Translations under genes and position numbers: made by a program
From: Solirubrobacterales bacterium
Lineage (GTDB): Bacteria > Actinomycetota > Thermoleophilia > Solirubrobacterales > 70-9
NCBI GenBank assembly: GCA_021323175.1
Contig: JAJTCK010000034.1
Coordinates: 1-38,375 of the forward strand
Length of the DNA: 38,375 nt
Direction: 5' to 3'
Notes under the pieces: model-generated
The model's input: only the letters and a program-made list of their open reading frames with translations
What the model was told of the DNA's origin: nothing
The model's database searches: none
Shown here: positions 16,570 through 25,111 of the stretch, one piece after another
Position numbering within the stretch: the stretch's first letter is position 1
How the letters are laid out: each line of letters begins with the position of its first letter

Positions 16570-17430
16570 TCAGACCTCCTTGGCTGGTTGGGCAACGACC
16601 TGGAGCCCCAGCTCCTCGTCTTCGTCGCCGGATGAGCGGCGGCGCAGCAGGTTCATCGAGAGCAGGATCAGGACGGCGAGGATGGCCAGCACGATCGCTG
16701 CCGCATACGCGCCGGCCACGTTGAAGTTGTCGTACTCGTTCTGGACGAGCAGCGGCAGAGTCTCGGTCTCTCCGGAGATGCGGCCGGACACGACCGCGAC
16801 GGCGCCGAACTCGCCCAGGGCACGAGCGCTCGCCAGCACGACCCCGTAGGTGACACCCCAGCGTATCGAGGGCAGCGTGACGCGCCAGAACGTCTGCCAC
16901 GCGTTCGCCCCGAGCGTCGACGCCGCTTGCTCCTGGTCGTCCCCGATCTCCTGCAGCACCGGCACGACCTCGCGCACCACGAACGGCAGGGAGACGAAGA
17001 TCGTGGCGAGCACGAGCCCGGGCGTGCTGAAGATGATCTGAATCCCCATGTCATCGAGCGGGCCGCCGATGAAGCCGTCCACCCCGTAGACCAGGAAGAG
17101 CGCGAGCCCGATCACGACCGGCGACACCGCGAACGGCAGGTCGATCAGCGAGTTGATGATCGACTTGCCGGGAAACTTGTCACGGACGATCATCAGGGCG
17201 CAGAGGACGCCGAAGATCGTGTTGAGCGGAACCGCGATCCCCACGCAGAGAAGCGTCAGGTAGAAGGCGTGCAGGCCCTCCTCGCTGGTCACTGCCTCCA
17301 GGGGCTCCCTGAAGCCATCCTCGAAGGTCTTGACGAAGATCATCACCAGCGGGATGGCAAGCAGCAGGCCCAGGTAGAGCAGGGCGGCGAACCGCATGCC
17401 GTAGCGGGCGAAGGGGTTAACCACGCTCAT
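16570..17430 (-). CDS. cysW: Sulfate ABC transporter permease CysW
   Basis: CysW is one of two inner-membrane permeases of the sulfate importer. The 286-residue protein has about six hydrophobic segments. The ATPase-contact (EAA) loop reads '[27 protein letters not shown]'-like and sits near residue 190. The segment '[19 protein letters not shown]' is characteristic of CysW. The C-terminus is acidic. ATG 17430 lies inside the end of cysT, a 14-base overlap that suggests coupled translation. CysA begins two bases after its stop. Confidence 0.93.
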   Translation of the reverse strand: MSVVNPFARYGMRFAALLYLGLLLAIPLVMIFVKTFEDGFREPLEAVTSEEGLHAFYLTLLCVGIAVPLNTIFGVLCALMIVRDKFPGKSIINSLIDLPFAVSPVVIGLALFLVYGVDGFIGGPLDDMGIQIIFSTPGLVLATIFVSLPFVVREVVPVLQEIGDDQEQAASTLGANAWQTFWRVTLPSIRWGVTYGVVLASARALGEFGAVAVVSGRISGETETLPLLVQNEYDNFNVAGAYAAAIVLAILAVLILLSMNLLRRRSSGDEDEELGLQVVAQPAKEV

Positions 17431-18217
17431 GACGGCTCCTCCAGCGTCCGAACAGGTTCAGCGCGAACAGAATCACGACCGAGAGCACCAGCAGGAAGAC
17501 GGCGACCGCGGCGGCGGCCGTGGTGTTGTCGCTCTCGATGCGTCCGAAGATGTAGACGGAAGCGACCTGGGTATCGAAGGGAATGTTCCCCGTGATCAGC
17601 ACCAGGGAGCCGAACTCCCCGATCGCGCGCGCGAACGCCAGGGCGCAGCCGGCGATGATCGCGGGCGTCAGGTTCGGCAGGATGATGCTGCGGAAAATCC
17701 GGAAGTTGCTTGCTCCCAGCGAGGCCGCCGCCTCCTCCATCTCCTCGTCCAGCTCATGCAGCACGGGCTGCACGGCGCGGACGACGAAGGGCAGCGTCAC
17801 GAACAGCAACGCGAGCCCGACGGCCACCTTCGTGTAGGTGACGTTGACGCCGATCGGGCTGTCGTTCCCGTAGAGCGCCAGCAGCGTGAGACCGGCGACG
17901 ATGGTCGGGAGCGCGAAAGGAAGGTCGATGATCGAGTTGACGATCCTCTTTCCGGGGAACTCGTCCCGGACCAGCACCCAGGCGATCAAAGTGCCCATGA
18001 GCGCATTGATGACGACGATGACGAGCGAGGTGATCACGGTCAGCTTGATCGCAGCGACCGCCTCCGGTTCGGAGATCGCTTCCCAAAACGCGCCCGCTCC
18101 CTCGTCGAAGGAGCGGAAGACCACGGCGCCCAGTGGGATCAGCACGATGATGCTGAGCCACATCAGGACTGTGCCGCGAACGAGCACCTCCCCGCCGAAG
18201 GGGGCCCGAAGGCCCAC
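17417..18217 (-). CDS. cysT: Sulfate ABC transporter permease CysT
   Basis: CysT (CysU) is the partner permease of CysW. The 266-residue protein has about six membrane segments, the 'DLPFALPTIVAGLTL' motif, the EAA loop 'EEAAASLGASNFRIFRSIILP', and 'AIGEFGSLVLITGNIPF'. GTG 18217 gives an N-terminal tail of the usual length; GTG 18187 or ATG 18163 are alternatives, the last cutting into the first membrane helix. The start lies inside a 45-base hairpin. The upstream sbp frame has no stop here and runs on in another frame for over 460 bases within cysT, so the junction may hold a frameshift. Confidence 0.88.
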   Translation of the reverse strand: MGLRAPFGGEVLVRGTVLMWLSIIVLIPLGAVVFRSFDEGAGAFWEAISEPEAVAAIKLTVITSLVIVVINALMGTLIAWVLVRDEFPGKRIVNSIIDLPFALPTIVAGLTLLALYGNDSPIGVNVTYTKVAVGLALLFVTLPFVVRAVQPVLHELDEEMEEAAASLGASNFRIFRSIILPNLTPAIIAGCALAFARAIGEFGSLVLITGNIPFDTQVASVYIFGRIESDNTTAAAAVAVFLLVLSVVILFALNLFGRWRSRHERG

Positions 18218-19250
18218 CCTCGGCGGGGAGGATGTCCGTGACCTTGCCGGTCTCGTCGTTGAAGAACTCCTCGTCCACCTTGGCCCAACCGCCGAAGTCG
18301 GCGATCGTGAACAGGCCCGGCACCTCGGGGAACTTGTCGGTGTTCTGCTGGAGCACGGATTCGGTCACCGGTCGGTAGCCGTAGTCGGCGAAGATCTGCT
18401 GACCCTCATCCGTGAGGATGAAGTCGAGGAGCGCCTGAGCGGCCTCCGGGTTAGCAGCCTCCGTCGTGACGGCAGCGGGGTTCTCGATCTTGATGGTCGA
18501 AGGGGGAAGCACGTAATCGAGCTCGATCCCCTCGTCCTGAGCCTGGATGGCCTCGTTCTCGTAGCCGATCAGCACGTCACCCTTGCCGCTGGCGAACGTC
18601 TGCAGCGAATCCCGGGCGGAGTCGTCCAGCACAGAGGTCTTCTCGATCACAGTGGCGACCGCGTCCAGGGCCTCCTGCTCGGACTTCCCGGCCTCGATCT
18701 GCGAACCGTAGACGGCCATGATGTTCCACTTCGCGCCACCGGACGTCGCCGGGTTCGGCGTGATGATCTCGACGTCCTCGGTGAGCAGGTCGTCGAAGCT
18801 CTCGATGCCCTCCGGGTTTCCGGGACGCACAGCGAGCGACACGGCCGAAGTAGTGATGATTCCCTTGGTCGGCCCCGCGTTCCAATCCTCGGCGACCAAG
18901 CCGTTCTCAACCAGGCTCAGCATGTCCGGCTCGAGCGAGAAATCGACTAGGTCGGCCGGCTGACCGGCCTCGACCGCGCGGCGCTGGTCTCCCGAGGCTC
19001 CGAACGAGGTCGAGACCTCGACGCCGCTACCCCCGTCGGTGTCCTGGAAAGCAGGGATGACGCCCTCCTCGAAAGCCTGCTGTGGAGTCGAGTACGCGAC
19101 CAGGTCGATACTGCCGCCGCCCCCATCCCCGCTGCCACCGTCATCGTCGCCGCCGCAGGCCGCGATCCCGAGCGTCGCCGCAACGGCGATCCCCGCGATC
19201 CCAAGCCGCGCCAGCTGACGACTGCGGCGCTTCTGCTTCTCGTCGTTCAT
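17754..19250 (-). CDS. sbp: Sulfate ABC transporter substrate-binding lipoprotein; open frame overruns cysT
   Basis: The protein has a Lys/Arg-rich start, a hydrophobic signal segment and a lipobox 'LGIAAC' with Cys32. A Gly/Asp-rich linker is followed by a sulfate-binding-protein fold (VAYSTPQQAFEEGVIPAF, PATSGGAKWN, GYENEAI, 'FTIADFGGWAKVDEEFF'). It should capture sulfate or thiosulfate outside the membrane. Family similarity ends near residue 340 ('TGKVTDI'), at about 18230. The remaining 150 or so residues are Arg/His-rich, lie in another frame of cysT and look spurious. A missing stop from an indel or sequencing error is likely. The true end is probably near 18190-18230. Confidence 0.8.
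   Translation of the reverse strand: MNDEKQKRRSRQLARLGIAGIAVAATLGIAACGGDDDGGSGDGGGGSIDLVAYSTPQQAFEEGVIPAFQDTDGGSGVEVSTSFGASGDQRRAVEAGQPADLVDFSLEPDMLSLVENGLVAEDWNAGPTKGIITTSAVSLAVRPGNPEGIESFDDLLTEDVEIITPNPATSGGAKWNIMAVYGSQIEAGKSEQEALDAVATVIEKTSVLDDSARDSLQTFASGKGDVLIGYENEAIQAQDEGIELDYVLPPSTIKIENPAAVTTEAANPEAAQALLDFILTDEGQQIFADYGYRPVTESVLQQNTDKFPEVPGLFTIADFGGWAKVDEEFFNDETGKVTDILPAEGGPSGPLRRGGARSRHSPDVAQHHRADPTGRRGLPLLRRGSGRVLGSDLRTGGGRCDQADRDHLARHRRHQCAHGHFDRLGAGPGRVPRKEDRQLDHRPSFRAPDHRRRSHAAGALRERQPDRRQRHLHEGGRRARVAVRDAALRRPRRAARAA
18187..18231 (-). other. Very stable 20-pair hairpin with UUCG loop at the sbp/cysT junction
   Basis: On the minus strand CCTCCCCGCCGA pairs perfectly with TCGGCGGGGAGG. 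Three more pairs, a bulged T and GGGCC/GGCCC follow, closed by a TTCG tetraloop. The cysT GTG start lies inside the stem. Hairpins between binding-protein and permease genes often stabilise the upstream message, so more binding protein than permease is made. It could also hide the cysT start or cause sequencing errors. Confidence 0.75.
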
Positions 19251-19300
19251 TAGTCAGTTTCTTTCTTTCCTGATTCGTTTACTTGACAATGCGACGCGGC

Positions 19301-19346
19301 AGGGTAGCAGGCTTTCCAAGCTTCTGACTTGAAAAGCTTGAAAACC
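19301..19346 (-). promoter_or_regulatory. Probable sbp promoter with a long inverted-repeat operator
   Basis: On the minus strand TACCCT (19306-19301) is a candidate -10 element, giving a leader of about 44 bases before sbp. Just upstream, an imperfect inverted repeat has arms at 19334-19346 and 19310-19323. Its core is CAAGCTT...AAGCTTG with a ten-base spacer, extended by GG-TTT on both sides. The -35 position falls in the middle of the repeat, so a bound dimer should block transcription. The nearby Rrf2 protein is the obvious candidate ligand. Confidence 0.5.
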
Positions 19347-19409
19347 TCCCGCCTTCAAGGGGTTCGCGCGCCGATGCCCGGAAAGGGCCGACGCGACCCC
19401 CGCGGCGCC

Positions 19410-20441
19410 TCAGAACAGCGAGGTTTGAGCGGGCGTCCGCTCCCGATGTTCGGCCTCGCGGCGGCGCTCGGCGCGCTTCGCTGCGAGCTCCTCGCGGCGG
19501 CGGAAACGCGGATCCGCCGAGCGCCGATAGGAGGGGACCAGATTTCCGATCCGCTTGCGCTCCTCGCTGGCGGCGTAGGCTCCCCGCTCGTAGATCCGCT
19601 CGTAGCGCTCCACCAAGTCCGGGCGCGCAGCCGACATCCAGGACATGAAGACCTCGCGAGCCCCCGGGCGCAGGTGCAGCGCGATTCCGTTCACGAAGGT
19701 GGCTCCCGCCTCCCCAGCGAGCCGCACGATCTCCTCGACCTGCTCGGGCGCGTCGTTTATCCCCGGCATCAGCGGCGCGATCAGGACCCCCGAAGGAATC
19801 CCGGCCTCGTTGAACGCCGCCACCGCCTCCATCCTCTTCTGCGGTGAAGGAGTGTGGGGCTCGGTCGCCCGCCACGCCCTCTCCTCAATCGTCGGGATCG
19901 AGAAGTTGACGCTCACCTCGGCAACCTCAGCCAGCTCCCTGTAGAGCTCCAGGTCGCGCAGCGGCAGCGGCGACTTACTGAGGACGGACGCCGGCGTCTC
20001 GGCGTCCCGCAGGGCCTCGATCATCGGGGGCATCAGCTCATAGCGGCCCTCCGCCCACTGGTACGGATCGGTGTTGGTCCCGAACGCCACCAGCTCCCGC
20101 TTCCAGCTCGGCTTCGAGAGCTCCGCCCTGAGCAGTTCCGGCACGTTCACCTTGACGACGATCTCGCGCTCGAAATCACGCCCGGGGTTCAGGTCGAGGT
20201 AGGTGTGGGTGCCGCGCGCGAAACAGTAGGTGCACGCATGCGAGCAGCCTCGGAACGGATTCACCGTCCAGTTGAACGGGAGGGAGCTACCCGGGACGCG
20301 GTTCAGGGCAGACTTGGCGCGCACCTCGTGAAAGCGCGTGCCGATGGCTTCGGGGACGTCGAAGGTGCGCACCCGCTCGGTCTCGAGGCCCGGCAGGTGA
20401 CGCTCGTCGTCACGTCGGACTTCCTGATTGCTCCAGCGCAT
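19410..20441 (-). CDS. Rv2578c-type radical SAM protein (SplB-like, COG1533)
   Basis: The 343-residue protein has the radical SAM cluster motif with Cys66, Cys70 and Cys73 in 'NPFRGCSHACTYCFAR', followed by 'VAFGTNTDPYQWAE' and 'SVNFSIPTIEERAWRATEP'. This matches the Rv2578c family, grouped with spore photoproduct lyase in COG1533. The mycobacterial member carries an intein; this one does not. The last five residues, QTSLF, resemble a DNA polymerase clamp-binding motif. A perfect SOS box lies two bases before the ATG. Together these suggest a DNA-damage role, but the substrate is unknown. It is divergent from the gene at 20512. Confidence 0.88.
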   Translation of the reverse strand: MRWSNQEVRRDDERHLPGLETERVRTFDVPEAIGTRFHEVRAKSALNRVPGSSLPFNWTVNPFRGCSHACTYCFARGTHTYLDLNPGRDFEREIVVKVNVPELLRAELSKPSWKRELVAFGTNTDPYQWAEGRYELMPPMIEALRDAETPASVLSKSPLPLRDLELYRELAEVAEVSVNFSIPTIEERAWRATEPHTPSPQKRMEAVAAFNEAGIPSGVLIAPLMPGINDAPEQVEEIVRLAGEAGATFVNGIALHLRPGAREVFMSWMSAARPDLVERYERIYERGAYAASEERKRIGNLVPSYRRSADPRFRRREELAAKRAERRREAEHRERTPAQTSLF

Positions 20442-20443
20442 GA

Positions 20444-20457
20444 CGAACGTATGTTCG
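20444..20457. promoter_or_regulatory. Perfect LexA (SOS) box
   Basis: The minus strand reads CGAACATACGTTCG, an exact match to the Bacillus/actinobacterial LexA consensus (CGAAC-RNRY-GTTCG). It ends two bases before the radical SAM start codon, where LexA would block transcription. A TTGACG hexamer at 20469-20464 (minus strand) lies just upstream. The divergent gene at 20512 could be co-regulated, as its start is 55 bases away. Confidence 0.75.
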
Positions 20458-20499
20458 CAGGTGCGTCAACCGTCGCGGGCTCAGACCGGCTCCGGGCGC

Positions 20500-20505
20500 G
20501 ATACT
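20500..20505 (+). promoter_or_regulatory. Putative -10 element of the gene at 20512
   Basis: GATACT lies six bases before the GTG start, without a ribosome site, matching the leaderless-type pattern. The first base departs from TAnnnT. Confidence 0.35.
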
Positions 20506-20511
20506 GAGACC

Positions 20512-21219
20512 GTGGCTTCAGACAAGCGTCCCGATGGGCCCGCCCACGACCGCCTCCACCCCGCCGAGCACCGGGCCTACCGCGAGCTGTACGCCTCCTG
20601 CCGCCAGCTCGTCGCGAGGTGGGACCGGCTCGTTGCGGCGCTCGAGGGCACCATGGCGGCCGAGACGCTGAAACGCAGCTCGGGGCGGGTCCAGGACCTG
20701 CTGGCGGCGCTCGAGCCCCGCACAGCCGAGTACGGCCTGCACGGAGGGATCGCCGCCGAGGGAGTCGGCGCGCGTATCGCCGACCTGCGCGCGATGGTCT
20801 CGGACCGCGCCGTGGACACCGGGATGGTGATGCGCCTCGCAGTACTCGACATCGAACACGTCACCACCCTGCTGGCGCACCTCGGCGAGCTGGCGGCGGC
20901 GCGCGGAGACGAGCAGCTCGCCGGCTTCTGCCGCGAATGGGCCGCCGCCATGCGGCCGGAGGTCAAGGCGGTCCGCAGGGCCGCCGTCGCGCTGGGCGGT
21001 GATCCCGACCGGGCGGCGGCTCCACTCGATGACTCCCCGCTGACGAGGCTCGCCCACCGCACGGGCTGGGTCCTCGGTTCGGTCGGCGAGGCATTCGACC
21101 GTGTGGCGGGGTCCATCCCGGTCAGCGACAAGGCGACCCCCGAGGAGCGCTCCGCGCAAGACGCGTTCAGCGAGCCGAAGCCCGCTCCCCGACCGCCCGG
21201 TCCCGACCCGCCCGCGTAG
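20512..21219 (+). CDS. Uncharacterised mostly helical protein
   Basis: I do not recognise this 235-residue protein. It appears almost wholly alpha-helical, with long amphipathic stretches ('AYRELYASCRQLVARWDRLV', 'VLDIEHVTTLLAHLGELAAA', 'LAGFCREWAAAMRPEVKAVR'). A Glu-x-x-His-like spacing (DIEHV) could hint at a ferritin-like helical bundle, but no full metal-binding set is visible. The last 40 residues are Pro-rich and probably disordered. There is no signal peptide or membrane segment. GTG 20512 was chosen over the frame start at 20428, which would run through the SOS box region. It shares its upstream region with the SOS-boxed radical SAM gene and converges on thiSG, 17 bases away. Confidence 0.7.
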   Translation: MASDKRPDGPAHDRLHPAEHRAYRELYASCRQLVARWDRLVAALEGTMAAETLKRSSGRVQDLLAALEPRTAEYGLHGGIAAEGVGARIADLRAMVSDRAVDTGMVMRLAVLDIEHVTTLLAHLGELAAARGDEQLAGFCREWAAAMRPEVKAVRRAAVALGGDPDRAAAPLDDSPLTRLAHRTGWVLGSVGEAFDRVAGSIPVSDKATPEERSAQDAFSEPKPAPRPPGPDPPA

Positions 21220-21236
21220 GGAGTCCGGTCGCTCGC

Positions 21237-23395
<2,159 letters not shown>

Positions 23396-23412
23396 CGCCG
23401 CTCCTTCCGGCG
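23396..23412 (-). promoter_or_regulatory. Small hairpin presenting or hiding the thiO ribosome-binding site
   Basis: On the minus strand CGCCG-GAAGGAG-CGGCG forms a five-pair stem whose seven-base loop is the thiO Shine-Dalgarno. It directly abuts the GTG start and lies downstream of the TPP aptamer, so it is a candidate part of the expression platform for translational control. Confidence 0.5.
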
Positions 23413-23428
23413 ACCGAGGCGCTCCAAC

Positions 23429-23512
23429 CATCCCTGCGCCGGCATTACCCGGATCAGGTTCCTACGGTCGGCGGCGCATCAGCCGCCCTCTCAGCCACAT
23501 TGGGCTCCCGTG
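23429..23512 (-). ncRNA. TPP riboswitch (THI element)
   Basis: The minus strand carries the TPP aptamer landmarks in order: GGGAGCC, GGCTGAGAGGG, a P3 stem GGCGGC/GCCGCC, then ACCTGATCCGGGTAATGCC and GCGCAGGGA. It lies 34 bases before the thiO start and should shut down thiO-thiSG when thiamine pyrophosphate is plentiful. A TACCAT hexamer (23526-23521) about eight bases upstream is the likely -10. No T-rich terminator follows, so translational control is more likely than attenuation. Confidence 0.95.
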
Positions 23513-23536
23513 CGCGACCAATGGTAATGGGGTCAT

Positions 23537-23542
23537 TAGGCT
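23537..23542 (+). promoter_or_regulatory. Putative -10 element of thiE
   Basis: TAGGCT lies eight bases before the thiE ATG and no riboswitch or ribosome site intervenes. ThiE would then be made from a leaderless mRNA, independent of the TPP riboswitch on the other strand. Confidence 0.5.
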
Positions 23543-23550
23543 AGGTCGGG

Positions 23551-24273
23551 ATGATCGACAGGCCACGTGGGCCGATCAGCCTTGAGCCGCCGGAGGGGAT
23601 CGGCCGCCTGCGCCGCGAACGCCTGGACTGGGCCCGCCTGTACTTCGTATGTGACGCGCTTCCGCACGGCCATGAGCCGGAGCCGATGCTGCGCGCGGCG
23701 CTCTCGGGCGGCGTCGGGATGGTAGAGCTGCGCGACCGCGATCAGCCCTCATCGGTGATCGACCGGGTTGCGCGCACGTTCAGGCGGTTGGCTGACACCT
23801 ACTCGGCCCCCTTCATCGTCAACGACGATCCGTCTCTGGCCGAGGAGCTCAACGCAGACGGCGTCCATCTGGGCCAGGAGGACGTCTCTCCCGCCGAGGC
23901 GCGCCAGGTCCTGGGCCCCGAAGCGATCATCGGCTTGTCCACCCACTCGCTCGCGCAGATCGAGGACGCCCACGAGCAACCCGTCGACTACATCAGCGTC
24001 GGGCCGATCTGGGAGACGCCGACCAAGCAGGGAAGGTCCGCGACAGGCCTGGATCTGATCTCCGAGGCGGCCCGGTCCTGCCAGCTCCCGTGGTTCGCAA
24101 TCGGCGGCATAGACACGCAGAACTTGGACGAGGTGATCGCGGCCGGTGCGCGCAGGATCGTCGTCGTCCGGGCGGTACGGGACTCCGATGACCCCCGCGG
24201 CGCGGCTTCGGCCCTGTCCGCGTCCCTCGAGGCCGCTGTGGCGGCCGACACGGGGCAGAGCACCGCCGGCTGA
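23551..24273 (+). CDS. thiE: Thiamine-phosphate synthase
   Basis: ThiE joins the pyrimidine and thiazole phosphates into thiamine phosphate. The 240-residue TIM-barrel protein shows 'LYFVCDAL', 'GVGMVELRDRD', 'FIVNDDPSLAEELNADGVHLGQED', 'IIGLSTHSLAQ', 'DYISVGPIWETPTKQG' and 'WFAIGGIDTQNLDEVIAAGA', all conserved. An N-terminal extension of about 28 residues precedes the barrel. Its stop overlaps the next ATG by one base (TGATG). It is the first gene of a run thiE - membrane protein - GroES-like - lpdA. Confidence 0.95.
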   Translation: MIDRPRGPISLEPPEGIGRLRRERLDWARLYFVCDALPHGHEPEPMLRAALSGGVGMVELRDRDQPSSVIDRVARTFRRLADTYSAPFIVNDDPSLAEELNADGVHLGQEDVSPAEARQVLGPEAIIGLSTHSLAQIEDAHEQPVDYISVGPIWETPTKQGRSATGLDLISEAARSCQLPWFAIGGIDTQNLDEVIAAGARRIVVVRAVRDSDDPRGAASALSASLEAAVAADTGQSTAG

Positions 24274-24767
24274 TGGCAAGTCGCGAGAGGCGGCGCGCCG
24301 AGCGCCGCAGGCGGATGGAGCGGATGTCCGAGCGCTCCGAGGAGAAGAACGAGACGGTCCGGCGCGAGCTCCGGCCCCTTTCGGAGGGGGAACGGCCGAG
24401 AGCCGTCACCGTCGCGGCGGTCGTCGCGATCGTCCTCGCCGTCGTCCTGACCGTCTCCGCAGTGCTCGCCGCCGCCGGGGTGGAGCTGAACGACGGCGAG
24501 ACGCCCAGGGCGTTCCCGATCGCGGCCTTCGCTGCGGCGCTGTGGCTGATGGCCTACGGCTTGTGGCGTGCCCGGTACTGGGCCGTCCTGGGCTTCCAGA
24601 TGCTCCTGGTCCTCGTCCTGCTCGCCAGCGGCCTGGGCCTCGTCCAGGTCGAGACCGTGCTGCAGGCTGCGGGGACGCTCGTCCTACTGGCCGGTTCGGG
24701 AATCCTGTTCTACTTCATGATCCGCGCGATGGCCAGGATCCAGATGCCCGAGCGGCCAGGGAGCTGA
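24273..24767 (+). CDS. Uncharacterised four-helix membrane protein
   Basis: I do not recognise a named family. The 164-residue protein has a highly charged cytoplasmic-type N-terminus (Arg/Glu-rich, residues 1-42) followed by four likely membrane helices: about 44-68 (AVVAIVLAVVLTVSAVLAAA), 80-98, 103-125 and 130-152. A short basic tail ends it. The charge pattern suggests the N-terminus is inside. ATG 24273 overlaps the thiE stop, and its own stop overlaps the GroES-like ATG, so all three are translationally coupled. No link to thiamine transport can be shown. Confidence 0.8.
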   Translation: MASRERRRAERRRRMERMSERSEEKNETVRRELRPLSEGERPRAVTVAAVVAIVLAVVLTVSAVLAAAGVELNDGETPRAFPIAAFAAALWLMAYGLWRARYWAVLGFQMLLVLVLLASGLGLVQVETVLQAAGTLVLLAGSGILFYFMIRAMARIQMPERPGS

Positions 24768-25111
24768 TGGCGCGCCACCAACTGAAGCCCCTCTTCGACC
24801 ACGTCGTGATCAAGGAGCTGGAGCCGGACCGGATGCGGCGCTCGGGCCTGGTCGTGCCCGCGGGAGCGCAGGAGCAGCCGCCCCAGCACGGGATCGTGCT
24901 GGCGGTGGGAAACGGAATCGACTGGTGGGAGTCGGCGGGAGTTCGCATGCCGGTGCGTCCCGGCGACCACGTCGTATTTCCCGCCATCGCTGGCAGCTGG
25001 GTCGAGGTGGACGAGGAACGCCTGCTCGTGTGTCGCGTGACCGAGCTGCTGGGAGTGCTCGAGACGGTTGAGGAATCAACCCCCCAGGTAGAGTCGAAGG
25101 ACGATGGCTAG
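24767..25111 (+). CDS. GroES-like (Cpn10) protein
   Basis: The 114-residue protein follows the Cpn10 pattern: 'LKPLFDHVVIKELEPD' (compare the KPL-DRV-VK start of GroES), 'SGLVVPAGAQEQPPQHGIVLAVGNG', 'MPVRPGDHVVFPAIAGSWVEVDEERLLVCRV' and an acidic tail. The mobile loop region (SGLVVPAGAQEQ) is present. No groEL is nearby, so this is an orphan copy of uncertain partner. ATG 24767 overlaps the preceding stop, and its own last 8 bases overlap the lpdA start. The co-transcription with lpdA is unusual. It could serve as a chaperone cofactor or have another role. Confidence 0.82.
   Translation: MARHQLKPLFDHVVIKELEPDRMRRSGLVVPAGAQEQPPQHGIVLAVGNGIDWWESAGVRMPVRPGDHVVFPAIAGSWVEVDEERLLVCRVTELLGVLETVEESTPQVESKDDG
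25089..25094 (+). promoter_or_regulatory. Putative -10 element of lpdA
   Basis: TAGAGT, inside the end of the GroES-like gene, lies nine bases before the lpdA ATG. It could give lpdA its own leaderless mRNA in addition to read-through from thiE. Confidence 0.4.

Noticed and set aside
16567-16900. N-terminal extension of cysA to 16900
   Set aside because: The extension is a shadow of cysW; the ABC protein start at 16567 matches the family and follows the cysW stop by two bases.
19279-19875. Open frame of 198 codons on the minus strand downstream of the radical SAM start
   Set aside because: It overlaps the well-supported radical SAM gene in another frame and its product is Arg/Gly-rich with no family resemblance.
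19410-20441. Intein in the Rv2578c-like protein
   Set aside because: The protein is 343 residues and the family motifs are continuous, so there is no room for an intein.
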